A stretch of 64,000 nucleotides of DNA from Fulvivirga imtechensis AK7 (GCF_000331535.1 NZ_AMZN01000055.1:124001-188000), one strand, 5' to 3'; shown: positions 34,770 through 44,439, counted from the first letter of the stretch. Notes: generated by a model not told the origin, from the sequence alone. A program made the numbers and translations.

Positions 34770-37700
34770 ATGAAAACCAAACCCACACACTGGAAAGTGG
34801 TGTTACCCATTTTCCTATTCTCAATTTCTATGTCTTTTGCGCAAACGCAATCAGAAAAGCAAAAGATCAGCAATCGTTACAATCAGAATCGTCTTACTCA
34901 GCTCAGAACAGAGTTCAGCCAAAAAGCTGCTGCTGCCAAGCAACAGGCCTTGGAAATGGCTGCTCAAAAGGGCTGGGATGTGCTAAAGACAAATGATGAT
35001 GGTTCCTTTGATGAACTAATAGCAGTTTCTACGGACGGCAAGCCGATTTATTACACCGTATACAATGTAAATGCTGCCAGGTCTACCCGGGCTAACCACC
35101 TGCACTCAGGCGGAACGCTGGGCCTGAATGTAAACGGACAGAACATGACCGCTCACGTCTGGGATGGTGGCCCCACACGACCCACACACCAGGAGTTTGA
35201 TGGTGCCGGTGGAAATAACCGGGTCACGATCAACGATGGTGTTACAGCGCTTAATGGTAATAGCTTCCATGCCCAGCACGTTACAGGTACTATAGTGGCA
35301 TCTGGTGTGCAGGCGGCTGCCAAGGGCATGGCTCCGCATGCCAGAGCCCTGACGCACGACTGGAATAATGACCTTGCGGAGGCTACCACTGAAGCGGCAA
35401 ACGGTATGCTCCTTTCTAACCATTCTTACGGGTATCGCGCCAGCCTGATCCCTGACTGGTATTTCGGTGCTTATATCGCTGAGTCCAGAGACTGGGATAA
35501 CCTGATGTACAATTCGCCTTATTACCTGATGGTAGTAGCGGCAGGTAATGATGGTAATGACAACTCTTCTAACGGCAATCCGCTCAATGGTAATTCCTCT
35601 TTCGATAAATTGAGTGGGCATGCCACCAGTAAAAACAACATGGTGGTAGCTAACGCTCAAGATGCTAACGTTAACAATGATGGTTCGCTTAACAGTGTTT
35701 CCATCAATAGCAGTAGCAGTGAAGGCCCTACCGATGACCTGAGGATCAAGCCGGACATAACAGGTAACGGCACCAGCGTGTATTCTACTTATGACAACAG
35801 TGACGCTGCCTACAACTCTATCACGGGTACTTCAATGGCCTCACCGAATGTAACGGGTACGCTATTGTTGCTGCAACAGCATCACAACAATATTACCGGT
35901 AACTATATGAGGGCGGCTACACTAAAAGGACTTGCACTTCATACGGCAGACGATGCAGGTATTTCAGGGCCTGATGCAGTTTATGGATGGGGTCTGCTTA
36001 ACGCAAAAGCGGCAGCACAGGCCATTACCGACAATGGAGGCGCTTCTAAAATAGAAGAGCTTACTTTAAATACTGGTCAAAGCTATACTATTACTGTAGA
36101 TTCCGATGGCAGTAGCCCGCTATTGGCCTCTATTTCATGGACAGACCCTGCTGGCACTGCTAATACAGGTACGGCAAACCTTACTACACCTGTGCTGGTA
36201 AACGATCTTGATATTAGGGTAAGCCAGGGCTCATCTACTTATATGCCTTACAGATTGACAGGTGTTAACTCAAATGGTACAGGAGATAATAATGTAGACC
36301 CGTTCGAGAGAATTAATGTCAACAGTGCAAGTGGTTCTTACACCATTACGGTTACGCACAAAGGATCGCTTTCCGGTGGTAGCCAGGATTTTACACTGAT
36401 CGTAACTGGTATTGCCGGTACAGTGGCTTGTAATGCAACAACACCGACAGGCCTTGGCGCTTCAAATGTCGGATCATCATCAGCGACTTTAAGCTGGAGC
36501 GCTGTGGCCGGAGCCTCTTATGATGTTCGCTACCGTCAAACCGGTACAACTACCTGGACTACAGTTTCAGTTTCAGGCACCTCCACAAATCTTACCGGAC
36601 TTACTGCACTTACACAGTATGAGGCGCAGGTAAGAAGTAAATGCTCTGATGGCTCTACCTCTACTTATAGTAGCTCTACCACCTTCACTACCACCGAGGT
36701 GACGTTAAACTATTGTTCTTCAAATGGAAACAGCGTTGTGGATGAGTATATAGGAAGAGTTCAACTGGCATCCATTAATAATTCTTCTGGTGCCGGTAGC
36801 GGAGGGTATACTGATTTCACTTCTATATCCACTAACCTTAGCAAAAACACGTCATATACCATTACGGTTACTCCTACATGGACGGGCACAGTGTACAGCG
36901 AAGGCTACAGCGTATGGATCGACTACAACAAGGATGGAGACTTTACAGATGCAGGCGAACAGGTATGGACACAATCCGCCACTCAATCCTCACCGGTTAG
37001 CGGAACCTTTACCATACCTTCAGGAGCCCTGGAGGGAGCAACAAGGATGCGTGTATCCATGAAATATAATGGTATCCCTACCTCTTGTGAAAGCTTTAGC
37101 TATGGAGAGGTAGAAGATTATACAGTGAATATTCAGGCCGGAAGCGGAGATACACAGCCACCATCAGCGCCAGGTTCGTTGACAGCATCAGGAGTTACTA
37201 CAACTACTGCTACGCTAAGCTGGACAGCATCAACTGATAATGTTGGCGTTACGGGCTATGACGTATACCTGGGAAGTTCGTTGGTAGCCAATACTACAAG
37301 CACCACTTATAACCTTACCGGACTTACGGCTTCAACTACTTACACTGCTTCAGTGAGGGCTAAGGATGCTGCCGGAAATCAATCAACAGCCAGTTCCGTA
37401 ACATTTACAACCCAAACGCCAATCACCTACTGTACTTCCAGTGGTAACAGTGCTTACTACGAGTGGATAGACCTCGTGGCCGTAGGATCGATCAATAATT
37501 CGACCGGTGCCAATGGTGGGTATGGTAATTTTACAAACTTGAGTACAGACCTTACCAGAGGAGCATCGCATACGATCAATTTCAGCGCTGGATTTAGAAG
37601 CTCAAGCTATACCGAATACTGGAAAATATGGATCGATCTTAACCAGGATGGTGACTTTACTGACGCAGGAGAAGAAATGGTTAGCGGCTCATCGAGTAGC

Positions 37701-38153
37701 AGCGGCACATTGTCCTCAACATTGAATATACCATCATCGGCAGCTTTGGGAACTACAAGAATGAGGGTGTCCATGAGGTACAACGCGGCACCGTCATCAT
37801 GTGGTACTTTCAGCTATGGCGAGGTTGAAGATTATACTATAAACATTACCAGCACACCGTCTAACACGACTTTTGCCGGTGCAAGAAATGCTACGGAGTT
37901 AGGTAATGAAGGACCGAAAAGTTATTTTGTGGTTACACCGAATCCTGTAAAAGATATGGTGGAAATAGCTATAGCTGATGAAGCCAAAGGCTATAGTCTG
38001 AAGCTGATGACCTTAACAGGAGTTGTAATAGAAGACATCGAGTCAGCAGGTTCAAATGTACGTTTCAATATGTCTAACCTTCCTCAGGGAGCTTATATTG
38101 TCTCCATGAGAACGGAAAGAGAAGTGATCAATAGTAAGATCATTAAGGAATAA
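34770..38153 (+). CDS. Secreted S8 subtilase with FN3 and GEVED domains, T9SS cargo
   Basis: The 1127-residue protein has a signal peptide (VLPIFLFSISMSFAQ) and a short propeptide. The subtilisin-type catalytic domain has triad D132 (VWDGG), H167 (NSFHAQHVTGT) and S355 (ITGTSMASPNVTGT). A beta-sandwich domain with LDIRVSQGSSTYMPY and FERINV segments follows, as in P-domain-like subtilases. Then come FN3 (PTGLGASNVGSSSATLSW), GEVED domain 1 (IDYNKDGDFTDAGE, FSYGEVEDYTV), a second FN3, GEVED domain 2 (IDLNQDGDFTDAGEE, SYGEVEDYTI) and a type-A sorting tail (VTPNPVKDMVEIAI, LPQGAYIVSM). It is predicted to be exported by the type IX system and to digest external protein. No regulator is adjacent. 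Confidence 0.93.
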   Translation: MKTKPTHWKVVLPIFLFSISMSFAQTQSEKQKISNRYNQNRLTQLRTEFSQKAAAAKQQALEMAAQKGWDVLKTNDDGSFDELIAVSTDGKPIYYTVYNVNAARSTRANHLHSGGTLGLNVNGQNMTAHVWDGGPTRPTHQEFDGAGGNNRVTINDGVTALNGNSFHAQHVTGTIVASGVQAAAKGMAPHARALTHDWNNDLAEATTEAANGMLLSNHSYGYRASLIPDWYFGAYIAESRDWDNLMYNSPYYLMVVAAGNDGNDNSSNGNPLNGNSSFDKLSGHATSKNNMVVANAQDANVNNDGSLNSVSINSSSSEGPTDDLRIKPDITGNGTSVYSTYDNSDAAYNSITGTSMASPNVTGTLLLLQQHHNNITGNYMRAATLKGLALHTADDAGISGPDAVYGWGLLNAKAAAQAITDNGGASKIEELTLNTGQSYTITVDSDGSSPLLASISWTDPAGTANTGTANLTTPVLVNDLDIRVSQGSSTYMPYRLTGVNSNGTGDNNVDPFERINVNSASGSYTITVTHKGSLSGGSQDFTLIVTGIAGTVACNATTPTGLGASNVGSSSATLSWSAVAGASYDVRYRQTGTTTWTTVSVSGTSTNLTGLTALTQYEAQVRSKCSDGSTSTYSSSTTFTTTEVTLNYCSSNGNSVVDEYIGRVQLASINNSSGAGSGGYTDFTSISTNLSKNTSYTITVTPTWTGTVYSEGYSVWIDYNKDGDFTDAGEQVWTQSATQSSPVSGTFTIPSGALEGATRMRVSMKYNGIPTSCESFSYGEVEDYTVNIQAGSGDTQPPSAPGSLTASGVTTTTATLSWTASTDNVGVTGYDVYLGSSLVANTTSTTYNLTGLTASTTYTASVRAKDAAGNQSTASSVTFTTQTPITYCTSSGNSAYYEWIDLVAVGSINNSTGANGGYGNFTNLSTDLTRGASHTINFSAGFRSSSYTEYWKIWIDLNQDGDFTDAGEEMVSGSSSSSGTLSSTLNIPSSAALGTTRMRVSMRYNAAPSSCGTFSYGEVEDYTINITSTPSNTTFAGARNATELGNEGPKSYFVVTPNPVKDMVEIAIADEAKGYSLKLMTLTGVVIEDIESAGSNVRFNMSNLPQGAYIVSMRTEREVINSKIIKE

Positions 38154-38175
38154 GAGCTGAATGACGTAAAGTCAT

Positions 38176-38334
38176 AATTAGTGGTTGTAAGAAAACTCTA
38201 AGGGGCTTTAAGAAAACGTTCCCGCCAAAGGGCGGGACGAAGTCCCAAAAAGCGGAGTCCCGTACAGTTGTCGGGATGAGCATTTTTGGGGCGAGCGTAA
38301 CGCAGGCATTGGCGCTTTCTTAGAGACACTAATT
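38176..38334. mobile_element. MITE-like element, 159 bp
   Basis: The ends AATTAGTGGTTGTAAGAAAA and TTTCTTAGAGACACTAATT form imperfect terminal inverted repeats shared with the element at 42936-43098. The interior is unrelated: GC-rich with hairpins such as CCCGCCAAAGGGCGGG at 38221-38236. It has no coding capacity. It abuts the CCGCAGAGG element exactly at 38335. Confidence 0.65.
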
Positions 38335-38420
38335 AACCGCAGAGGAAACTGAGGAGAAACAGAGAACACAGAGGAATCTCCCTTTGTTTCTCCAATAAGC
38401 CTCTGGTACCTCTGCGGTTT
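38335..38420. repeat. CCGCAGAGG inverted-repeat element
   Basis: AACCGCAGAGG (38335-38345) pairs with CCTCTGCGGTT (38409-38419); the interior is made of AGAGGAGAAACAGAGAA-type phrases. Such sequences are scattered in many Bacteroidota spacers; degraded pieces occur here near 32500, 34545, 43160 and 23605. No gene lies in the remaining spacer to 38471. Confidence 0.65.
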
Positions 38421-38471
38421 ACAAATACTCAACTTCTCGAACGGAATGTGACTTTTAAAGACGGCTTCTTT

Positions 38472-39350
38472 TTAGTCTCCTGAAGCCTGATCAACAACAA
38501 TAGCAATCCTGCCGCCATCAGGGCTTACCGCCAGACGTGTGATCCCGCTGAGATCGAATTCTGAAAGGTCCGATACCGCCACCCAATCTTTATCTTTTCC
38601 CGGGTGGTACTTGTACAAAACACTCCCACTGCCCATGAAAATGGTGCCGTCAGGCCCCCAACACATATCTTCTGATTCGGGTAAAGTATTGATGATGGGA
38701 CTAAATGTCCCTATTGAAAGATCATAGGACATGATTTGCCATGGGGTACTGTCTTTGTGAATAAAGCTAATCGCTTTGGAATCGGGGATCTTATGTAAGG
38801 ATCGCCCTATGTTCTTTCGTTTTGGTGTACAATTTTGACTTTTTACATAGCAGAGCTGTAGTGAGGGAGGTTCGCCTAAAACAAAAGCGGCCAGGGTATT
38901 GTCATCCAGCCAGCAGTGGTAGCCCACCTTGACATCTTCCAACAGCACTTCAGGCTTTTGCGACTCGTATGAATGGCGATAAAGTCGCTGCATACCATTG
39001 GTGTCAAGCCGTATATAGGAGAAATCCTGACTGCCGGGGATGGGAGTGGGAGAGTATTCGCTACCTATCGTGGTTCTTGTCAGCCATGCCCAGGAGCCTT
39101 CAGGAAATTCTACCTGGGCGATATCAGTCTGTCCGTTGTCGGTGGAAACATAATACATCGAACCATCAGGCAAAAAGTGAGGTTGGTTGTCATAGCCGGG
39201 ATTCTGGTAGGTAACATTATACGGGTTTTCCAACGTGATGGAACCATCTCTTTTGCGTAGATCAAATACATAGATTTCAGTATCAGGCTGGGCAATGACA
39301 TCGGCATCGGCTGCCCATGCCAGGAGTAATATGGTAAGTAGCTGTTTCAT
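38472..39350 (-). CDS. Exported TolB-like beta-propeller protein
   Basis: The 292-residue protein has a signal peptide (LLTILLLAWAADADVIAQ) and WD40-like/TolB-type repeats: NQPHFLPDGSMYYVSTDNGQTDIAQ, SPTPIPGSQDFSYIRLD, DMCWGPDGTIFMGSGS and RLAVSPDGGRIAIVVDQ. The repeats can make a six-bladed propeller. There is no catalytic domain (peptidase or OmpA), so its role is binding or unknown. It ends 52 bp from the repeat cluster at 38176-38420 and is transcribed alone. Confidence 0.8.
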   Translation of the reverse strand: MKQLLTILLLAWAADADVIAQPDTEIYVFDLRKRDGSITLENPYNVTYQNPGYDNQPHFLPDGSMYYVSTDNGQTDIAQVEFPEGSWAWLTRTTIGSEYSPTPIPGSQDFSYIRLDTNGMQRLYRHSYESQKPEVLLEDVKVGYHCWLDDNTLAAFVLGEPPSLQLCYVKSQNCTPKRKNIGRSLHKIPDSKAISFIHKDSTPWQIMSYDLSIGTFSPIINTLPESEDMCWGPDGTIFMGSGSVLYKYHPGKDKDWVAVSDLSEFDLSGITRLAVSPDGGRIAIVVDQASGD

Positions 39351-39831
39351 CTGGTCTATTTAACGTGAGTTCGACATAGTAGTACCGATTAAAGGTATGC
39401 ATTATCAGAAAATAGACAAAAAAAACCTCTTTTAAGGTCATTCTGCCTGTCCCGAACTGGCTTAACTGGCTTTGGAGAGGAACGAAGAATCTTACTAAGT
39501 ACAATAAGGAACTTAGGAAGTTCCTTCCTCTCGTACCAATGACAAGTTTTCATTACATTCAATTAATTATTCAATTCCCCTACCGTCATCCCGGACGTAA
39601 CGCAGTGAAGACCCGGGATCTCCTCACTACTGGCTGTGACTGAGCTTCAAGCCCTAACACCGGATCAGGGGGATCCTTCATATTTTCTCCGTTGCTCTAC
39701 GAAAATTTCAGGATGAGGCGGTGGTTTGGTCGCCTCAGGATGACCACCTATTTTAAGCATTTTATATCGAATTCGCGTTATTTAGATATTTTTGGGTTAA
39801 CAACCAAGACGAAACAGCCACATATTAAGAC
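39351..39831. repeat. 481-bp intergenic repeat mosaic
   Basis: No gene is seen. It holds GGTCATTCTGCCTGTCCC and GAATCTTACTAAG (39436-39500; compare 32590-32620), a CATCCCGGACGTAACGCAG phrase near 39590, and an inverted copy of the REP-like palindrome at 39671-39725 (GGATCCTTCATATTTTCTCC at its left end). Confidence 0.6.
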
Positions 39832-42480
39832 CTACTCATTTTTCAAAGACTCTACCGGATTTCGCAACGCTGCTTTTATCGATTGCCAGCTAATGGTAAT
39901 GAGGGCAATTAAAACGCAGATGAATGCTGCCGCTATGAATACCTCGGGTCCTATTTCGATTTTATAAGCAAAGCCATTGAGCCAGCCGTTCATAACATAC
40001 CATGATGCCGGAGTAGCAATGACGATGGCCATTAGAAAAAGCTTTACATAATCTTTAGACAAGAGGGAAACTATGCTCACTACCGAAGCGCCAAGCGCCT
40101 TTCGAATACCGATCTCCTTGGTTTTTTGTTCCGTGGTATAAGTAGTCAGTCCGAATAATCCCAGGCAGGCGATGAAGATAGCTATTCCGGCAAATACACT
40201 AAAAATTTTTCCAAATTGTATGTCTGCCTTGTATTGCTGATCAAAGCTGTCATCAAGAAAGCTATAAAGGAACGGGCGATGGGGTACCATTTGCTGCCAT
40301 AATTGCTCTAATTAAGCAATCGTTTTGGTTATATTTTCAGGCGATACCTGTAGCGATAGATGCCTTAAGGCACCAACAGGAGCAAAACGCAGGGCTAGTG
40401 GTTCCACCTTTGTATGTAACGACTTATAGTTAAAATCTTTGACAACTCCCACTACGATGCCGTTACGGCCCCACTGGGAAAATTTCTTGCCTACTATTTC
40501 GGAGGGGTCCGTATATCCATATAGTCGCATGGCGGCTTCATTAAGTAGGAGCGTTTCTGTGGAGTCTTTGGGAATGTTAGCAGAAAAAGATCTTCCTGCT
40601 ATCATTTGCATATCATAAGTAGGCACAAAATCCGGCTCTATTTCATAAATTCCCGGAGACTGCATTATCATAGCTCCTTCCGGTGACTCTATTCTCGTGC
40701 CGGCATCTGGTAGAAAATTGCCGGGAACTGCCCTGGAAGCAGCTATGCTATGCACATCCGGGTGCCTCAGGAACTCTGCTTTTATGATATTTAGCTGTTC
40801 TTGCACACCACTATCCCAACCAAAGTCTATTACCAGCATTTGTTCTTTGGTAAATCCCAAATCCCGGCTGCGGATAAAATCAAGCTGGGAAAAAACTATT
40901 GCAGTACCTGCTATCAACGCTATCGAGAGACTCAGTTGAAATATCACCAGGCTTTTTCGCAATGCAGCTCCTTTGGAAGATGACTTAAAGGTCCCTTTTA
41001 GAACTTGAGCTGACCTGACTTGCGCCAATATCCAGGCAGGGTAGCTTCCTGCGAGAAGGCCTATTAAAAATACTCCGCCCATGAAAGCAATAACGGACTT
41101 CCAGGAAAGGAGGCTCGACAGATCCAATGTTTTGGCTGAAAGCTCCTGTACCCATGGCAGCGCTATAGAAACCAACGCGACAGCCAGTATTGCTGATATT
41201 GTGGAGAGCAATATGGATTCAAGAAGGAACTGAACCACCAGTGAATGCCGGTGGGCTCCGATTGATTTTCGTATTCCTATTTCTTTTGCTCTTTCCATAG
41301 AACGAGCCGTGGAAAGATTCATAAAATTGATGCATGCTATGATCAGTATGAAAACGGCAATGGAAGAGAACATATAAATATTAGACAAACTGCCCATGGC
41401 TCCTGGCTGTCTTGCGGCCACGGAGTAAAGGTATGCATCGCTTAATGGTTCAAAGGCTATGGTATTGTCCTGCCATCCGGGTAAGTGACGTTTTACAAAA
41501 TCAGGAATTCGCTGTGCCAGGGCAGCGATATTAGCTTGTTCATCTACAAGGAAATACGTGTAAAAATCGACATATCCCCACCAGTCAAATATTTCAGTCC
41601 GCCAGTTGTGGGCGGTGGTCATAGAGATCAATCCGTCAAAAGTGAAATGCGAATTGTGCGGAACATCTTCCATCACACCGGTTACAACAAATGATTTGGT
41701 TTGGTCAATAGTTATGGTTTTGCCTAATGGATCATTTTTGCCAAAGTACTTGGCGGCAACATTTTGAGTTAATACGATGCTATTGGGCTTGGTTAACGCA
41801 GTTTCTTCACGACCCGAAATAAGCCTCCAACTGAATACTTTAAAAGCGGTGGAGTCTGCAAATACCATGTTGTCTTCCTGGAATTTTTTATTCTGGTATT
41901 GAAACAGAAGGTTTACCGGACTGGTAAACCGGAAAAAGCTCTTTATTTCGGGAAAATCAGCCTGCAGAGCCGGACCTATCGGTGCGCAGCCCCACACTTG
42001 AAATTCTTCAGGCGCCGGGGGAGGTAGGCTTCCGGGATCTGCAGCGCTACGAAAAGTTTGTAAAACACGATATGTCTGGTTGTAATTTTTATGGTATCGG
42101 TCGTAGGAAAGCTCATTTTGGACATAGAGCATGATGATTATACAACAGGCTATTCCTATAGCCAGGCCTGTAACATTTATTAAAGAGAAACCTTTGTGTT
42201 TGAGGATATTCCTGTAACCTACTTTTAGATAATTTTTAAACATACTGTAGTGATTTATACGAGATGATATTTCTAAAGAGCGAATGATCCCGGGCCGAAA
42301 AAGCCTAACTACATCTTTGATATAGTTCCATCTTGCGTTCTTCAGGCCATGTTCTTCCAGTCCCGACTCAAATCTTTCTAAAAGGTCGCCCTCGATGTCC
42401 TCGTAGTAATCGGGATGGCAATACCACTGGAAAAATTTGCTGACCCAGCGCGGCGGCAGGGGATACTTCTTGTGAGGCAT
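39832..42480 (-). pseudogene. FtsX/MacB-type ABC permease interrupted by in-frame TAA
   Basis: One continuous reading frame from ATG 42480 to 39832 (882 codons) is broken by a single TAA at 40312-40314; the sequence reads ENITKTIA-stop-LEQLWQQMVPHRPF. It starts 1 base after the PadR stop. The N-terminal prefix domain (LPPRWVSKFFQWYCHPDYYEDIEGDL) is followed by two MacB periplasmic/FtsX units, GLAIGIACCIIIMLYVQNEL and the FtsX core AKEIGIRKSIGAHR; the second FtsX core, TKEIGIRKALGASV, lies beyond the stop. The fragment without the last 152 residues lacks three of the four C-terminal helices and is unlikely to work unless the stop is read through. The intact paralogue at 44440 aligns on both sides of the stop. 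These permeases lack an ATPase in the locus; partners may be encoded elsewhere. Confidence 0.85.
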
Positions 42481-42481
42481 A

Positions 42482-42811
42482 TCAGTAGCTTGTTGAGAAT
42501 TGAGGGATAGCATTCCACAGGCTGAGCCGCTGCTCCTTCACTTCGGTGAGCACTTTCTTGCCATATGCGGTAAGCATAAAATAGCGCTTGCGTTTTCCTC
42601 CTCTCACTTTGGTAGCTTCACCGAATCTGGATGATAAGTATCCCTTTTTTTCGAGCCTTCTTAAAACGGTTTGCAGCGCCCCAATGCTCACCTTCCTGTC
42701 CAGCCGGTTTTCCATCTCTTCAATGATGGAGATCCCGTAGGCTTCATCGGCCAGAATTGCCACCGTGAGCATTACAATTTCTTCAAATTCCCCCAGATGA
42801 TGTTTACTCAT
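42482..42811 (-). CDS. PadR-family transcriptional regulator
   Basis: The 109-residue winged-helix protein shows the PadR N-terminal pattern (LGEFEEIVMLTVAILADEAYGISIIEEME, VSIGALQTVLRRLEKKGYLSSRF) and a short C-terminal helix for dimerisation. It lies immediately before the interrupted permease gene (1-base gap) on the same strand, the usual arrangement for PadR with prefix-domain permeases, which it presumably represses. A close paralogue is at 47139. The permease it controls carries a nonsense codon, so its regulatory output may be idle here. Confidence 0.9.
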   Translation of the reverse strand: MSKHHLGEFEEIVMLTVAILADEAYGISIIEEMENRLDRKVSIGALQTVLRRLEKKGYLSSRFGEATKVRGGKRKRYFMLTAYGKKVLTEVKEQRLSLWNAIPQFSTSY

Positions 42812-42935
42812 TTTGTATATTTTTCTTAAATGTAGTTAAAATAAACTTCCAACCAAATGGATTAGAATATATTTTATTCTTAAATGTAGTTTTTATTACG
42901 CAATAATGCAGCTAAGTTTCCGGTGATCACCATCT

Positions 42936-43098
42936 AATTAGTGTTTATAAGAAAACTCTTGCCGTCATCGCGCCTGTCCCGGGCTCGCCACGGGGAGGAA
43001 TCGAAGCGATCCCCTCTTAAAGTACGTTAAAGAAGAGGAGATTGCCGCACTTCGTTCGCAATGACGATAAGCCGTGAGTTTTCTTACAAACACTAATT
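42936..43098. mobile_element. MITE-like element with 23-bp inverted ends, 163 bp
   Basis: The left end (42936-42958, begins AATTAGTGTTTATAAG) and the right end (43076-43098, ends ACAAACACTAATT) are inverted repeats of 23 bases with a single mismatch. Inside lies a full copy of the GCAATGACG repeat (42961-43070). There is no coding capacity. Relatives: 38176-38334, the deletion copy at 9471-9514, the left end at 22217, and AT-rich traces next to 52812. Target duplication is not clear; AATT or TTAA at the edges may be part of the ends. Confidence 0.75.
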
Positions 43099-43186
43099 AA
43101 TGTCAAGGCAACAAAAAACTTCAGTTGACTTTATTGTATAATGACATTACACCATCATTAACCGCAGAAACAAAGATCGCGAACCA

Positions 43187-43237
43187 CCACGTCATCCTGG
43201 AATTTTCGCAGCACAGCGGAGAAAATATTCAGGATCC
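43187..43237. repeat. REP-like palindromic repeat, copy 3
   Basis: Reads CCACGTCATCCTGGAATTTT, then GCAGCACAGCGGAG and a right arm ending TTCAGGATCC. It is diverged from the copy at 34466; the right arm has lost pairing in its last bases. Confidence 0.65.
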
Positions 43238-43334
43238 CCCTGAACCATGGCAGAAGCTGAAGCCTGACACGCTCAAAGCTGTGATCATAAATATTTGTGA
43301 ATTCGCTTGTGTTTTGTTAGAGACAACTGCGTTG

Positions 43335-43812
43335 TCACGTATTATCCGAAACCGGGATCTTCAGCGCCTGAGAGAGTTCCTCCAACGCACTCAACAGCTT
43401 CTTTTTATCCTTCCTGGTCATCAAATACTCTTTGGTGCCATTGGAGAATTTAATATAGGCATCGTACTCTATATTTTTGAATACGGTGGAGTCATTCGTA
43501 TGGGCAGTGTAGATCCGTTGACTCGTTTTGCTGGCGTTTACATAGATCTTCTCTACCTCTGCATATGGCTTTGCCTTACCACTTTTTATAAACAGGAAGG
43601 AGTTGTAAGGCCTGTATGTCTTTTTTGTCGGAATGATTTCCATACCAGAATGGCTGGTGAGGATGACCAGACCTACCGTCAGTAGTATAAGTGCAATAAA
43701 GATATTTTGAAACACTACAATTACAGCCGCTATTAACAAACAGAAGGCGAGTATCTGAAAATGCCAGGGGAAAAAGGCGTCCTGATTTTAAGTCAAATTT
43801 TGTGGCACCCAT
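43335..43812 (-). pseudogene. Membrane-anchored hypothetical, frameshifted near its start
   Basis: Minus-strand ATG 43812 gives MGATKFDLKSGRLFPLAF, then a TTTT run (plus-strand AAAA, 43758-43761) shifts the frame. Removing one T continues as QILAFCLLIAAVIVVFQNIF and joins the long frame to 43335, for a protein of 158 residues. It would have two close hydrophobic segments (about 20-55) and a soluble PH-like C-terminal domain (YRPYNSFLFIKSGK, VEKIYVNASKTSQRIYTAHT, DAYIKFSNGTKEYLM). An internal TTG at 43739 would allow a shorter product but lose the first segment. A one-base insertion, real or a consensus error, is the simplest explanation. Function unknown. Confidence 0.65.
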
Positions 43813-44005
43813 AAATAATTCACTTGGTAAAAACGGCTAGAAATATAACTATTTATTTATTAATTTAACCTGATCTCGATGTTAATACCTTAAAAGTCGA
43901 GTTATCCTGTGAATTAAGGCGGAAAAGCCAGGAACCTGAAGTAGTCAGTAAACAATCGTTCTTTTATGATATTTCGCTTGGCCGGGAGCCAGGAGCTGGT
44001 GTGTG

Positions 44006-44235
44006 TCTAATTCAACCCCTCCGGGATTGCTCTTCTTTCTTCACAGCAGCGTCTCCTGGTAAGGGACTCTGCGCCCTACCATCAAATCAACGGATGAGAG
44101 GACTATTTATGTTCAATCCCCGGATTACTCTTCTTAAAGGTTGCTTCGTAACAAAAGAAGGCTAAAAATCAGATAACCCGACCCAAGCCTGAAAGGCTTG
44201 AATATGATTAACCCCCAATGAAATTGGGGGGGATC
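44006..44235 (+). repeat. TAATTCAACCCCTCCGG element, copy 1
   Basis: The segments TCTAATTCAACCCCTCCGG, TTCAATCCCCGGATTAC, GAAGGCTAAAAATCAGATAA and a final CTGAAAGGCTTGAATATGA are found in the same order at 50152-50330. Identity is patchy (roughly 70-80 percent by eye). A short hairpin CCCCCAATGAAATTGGGGG follows here, but is not kept in the second copy. Confidence 0.6.
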
Positions 44236-44280
44236 AATAAATATCCATCAACTCTGAACGAGTTGAATAACAACTACTAT

Positions 44281-44406
44281 CCCCGCCAGCCCCGGCTTGC
44301 CATGGGAAGGAATCGAAGTGATCCCCTCTTAACGCACACCAAAGAAGAGGGGATTGCCGCACTTCGTTCCCCGTGGCAAGCCGGGGACAGGCGCAATGAC
44401 GATAAG
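44281..44406. repeat. GCAATGACG repeat, copy with long inverted arms
   Basis: CCCCGGCTTGCCATGGG near the left end pairs with CCCGTGGCAAGCCGGGG near the right end. The core phrases GGAATCGAAG, GATCCCCTCTTAA, GAAGAGGGGATTGCCGCA and CTTCGTTC are shared with 42961-43070 and 52709-52812. Confidence 0.7.
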
Positions 44407-44439
44407 TTGCGCGTTTCCTGCAGGTACTATTTAGTATTA

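Larger units (their letters stand above)
42812..43334. other. 523-bp intergenic region with MITE and palindrome
   Basis: No gene is seen. It includes the 163-bp MITE-like element (42936-43098), an ACCGCAGAAACA phrase at 43161 and a REP-like palindrome (43187-43237). A 186-codon plus-strand frame crossing this region (43125-43685) is antisense to the hypothetical gene at 43335 and has no protein character. Confidence 0.6.
43813..44439. other. 627-bp intergenic region of repeats
   Basis: No gene is seen. It contains the TAATTCAACCCCTCCGG element (44006-44235), with the perfect hairpin CCCCCAAT/ATTGGGGG at 44212-44230, and a GCAATGACG repeat with long inverted ends (44281-44406). Confidence 0.6.

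Noticed and set aside
35106-35660. 184-codon minus-strand ORF
   Set aside because: It lies wholly inside the subtilase catalytic domain in antisense; composition is unlike a real protein.
43125-43685. 186-codon plus-strand ORF
   Set aside because: It starts in a repeat spacer and runs antisense to the conserved membrane hypothetical; it also crosses a REP-like palindrome.
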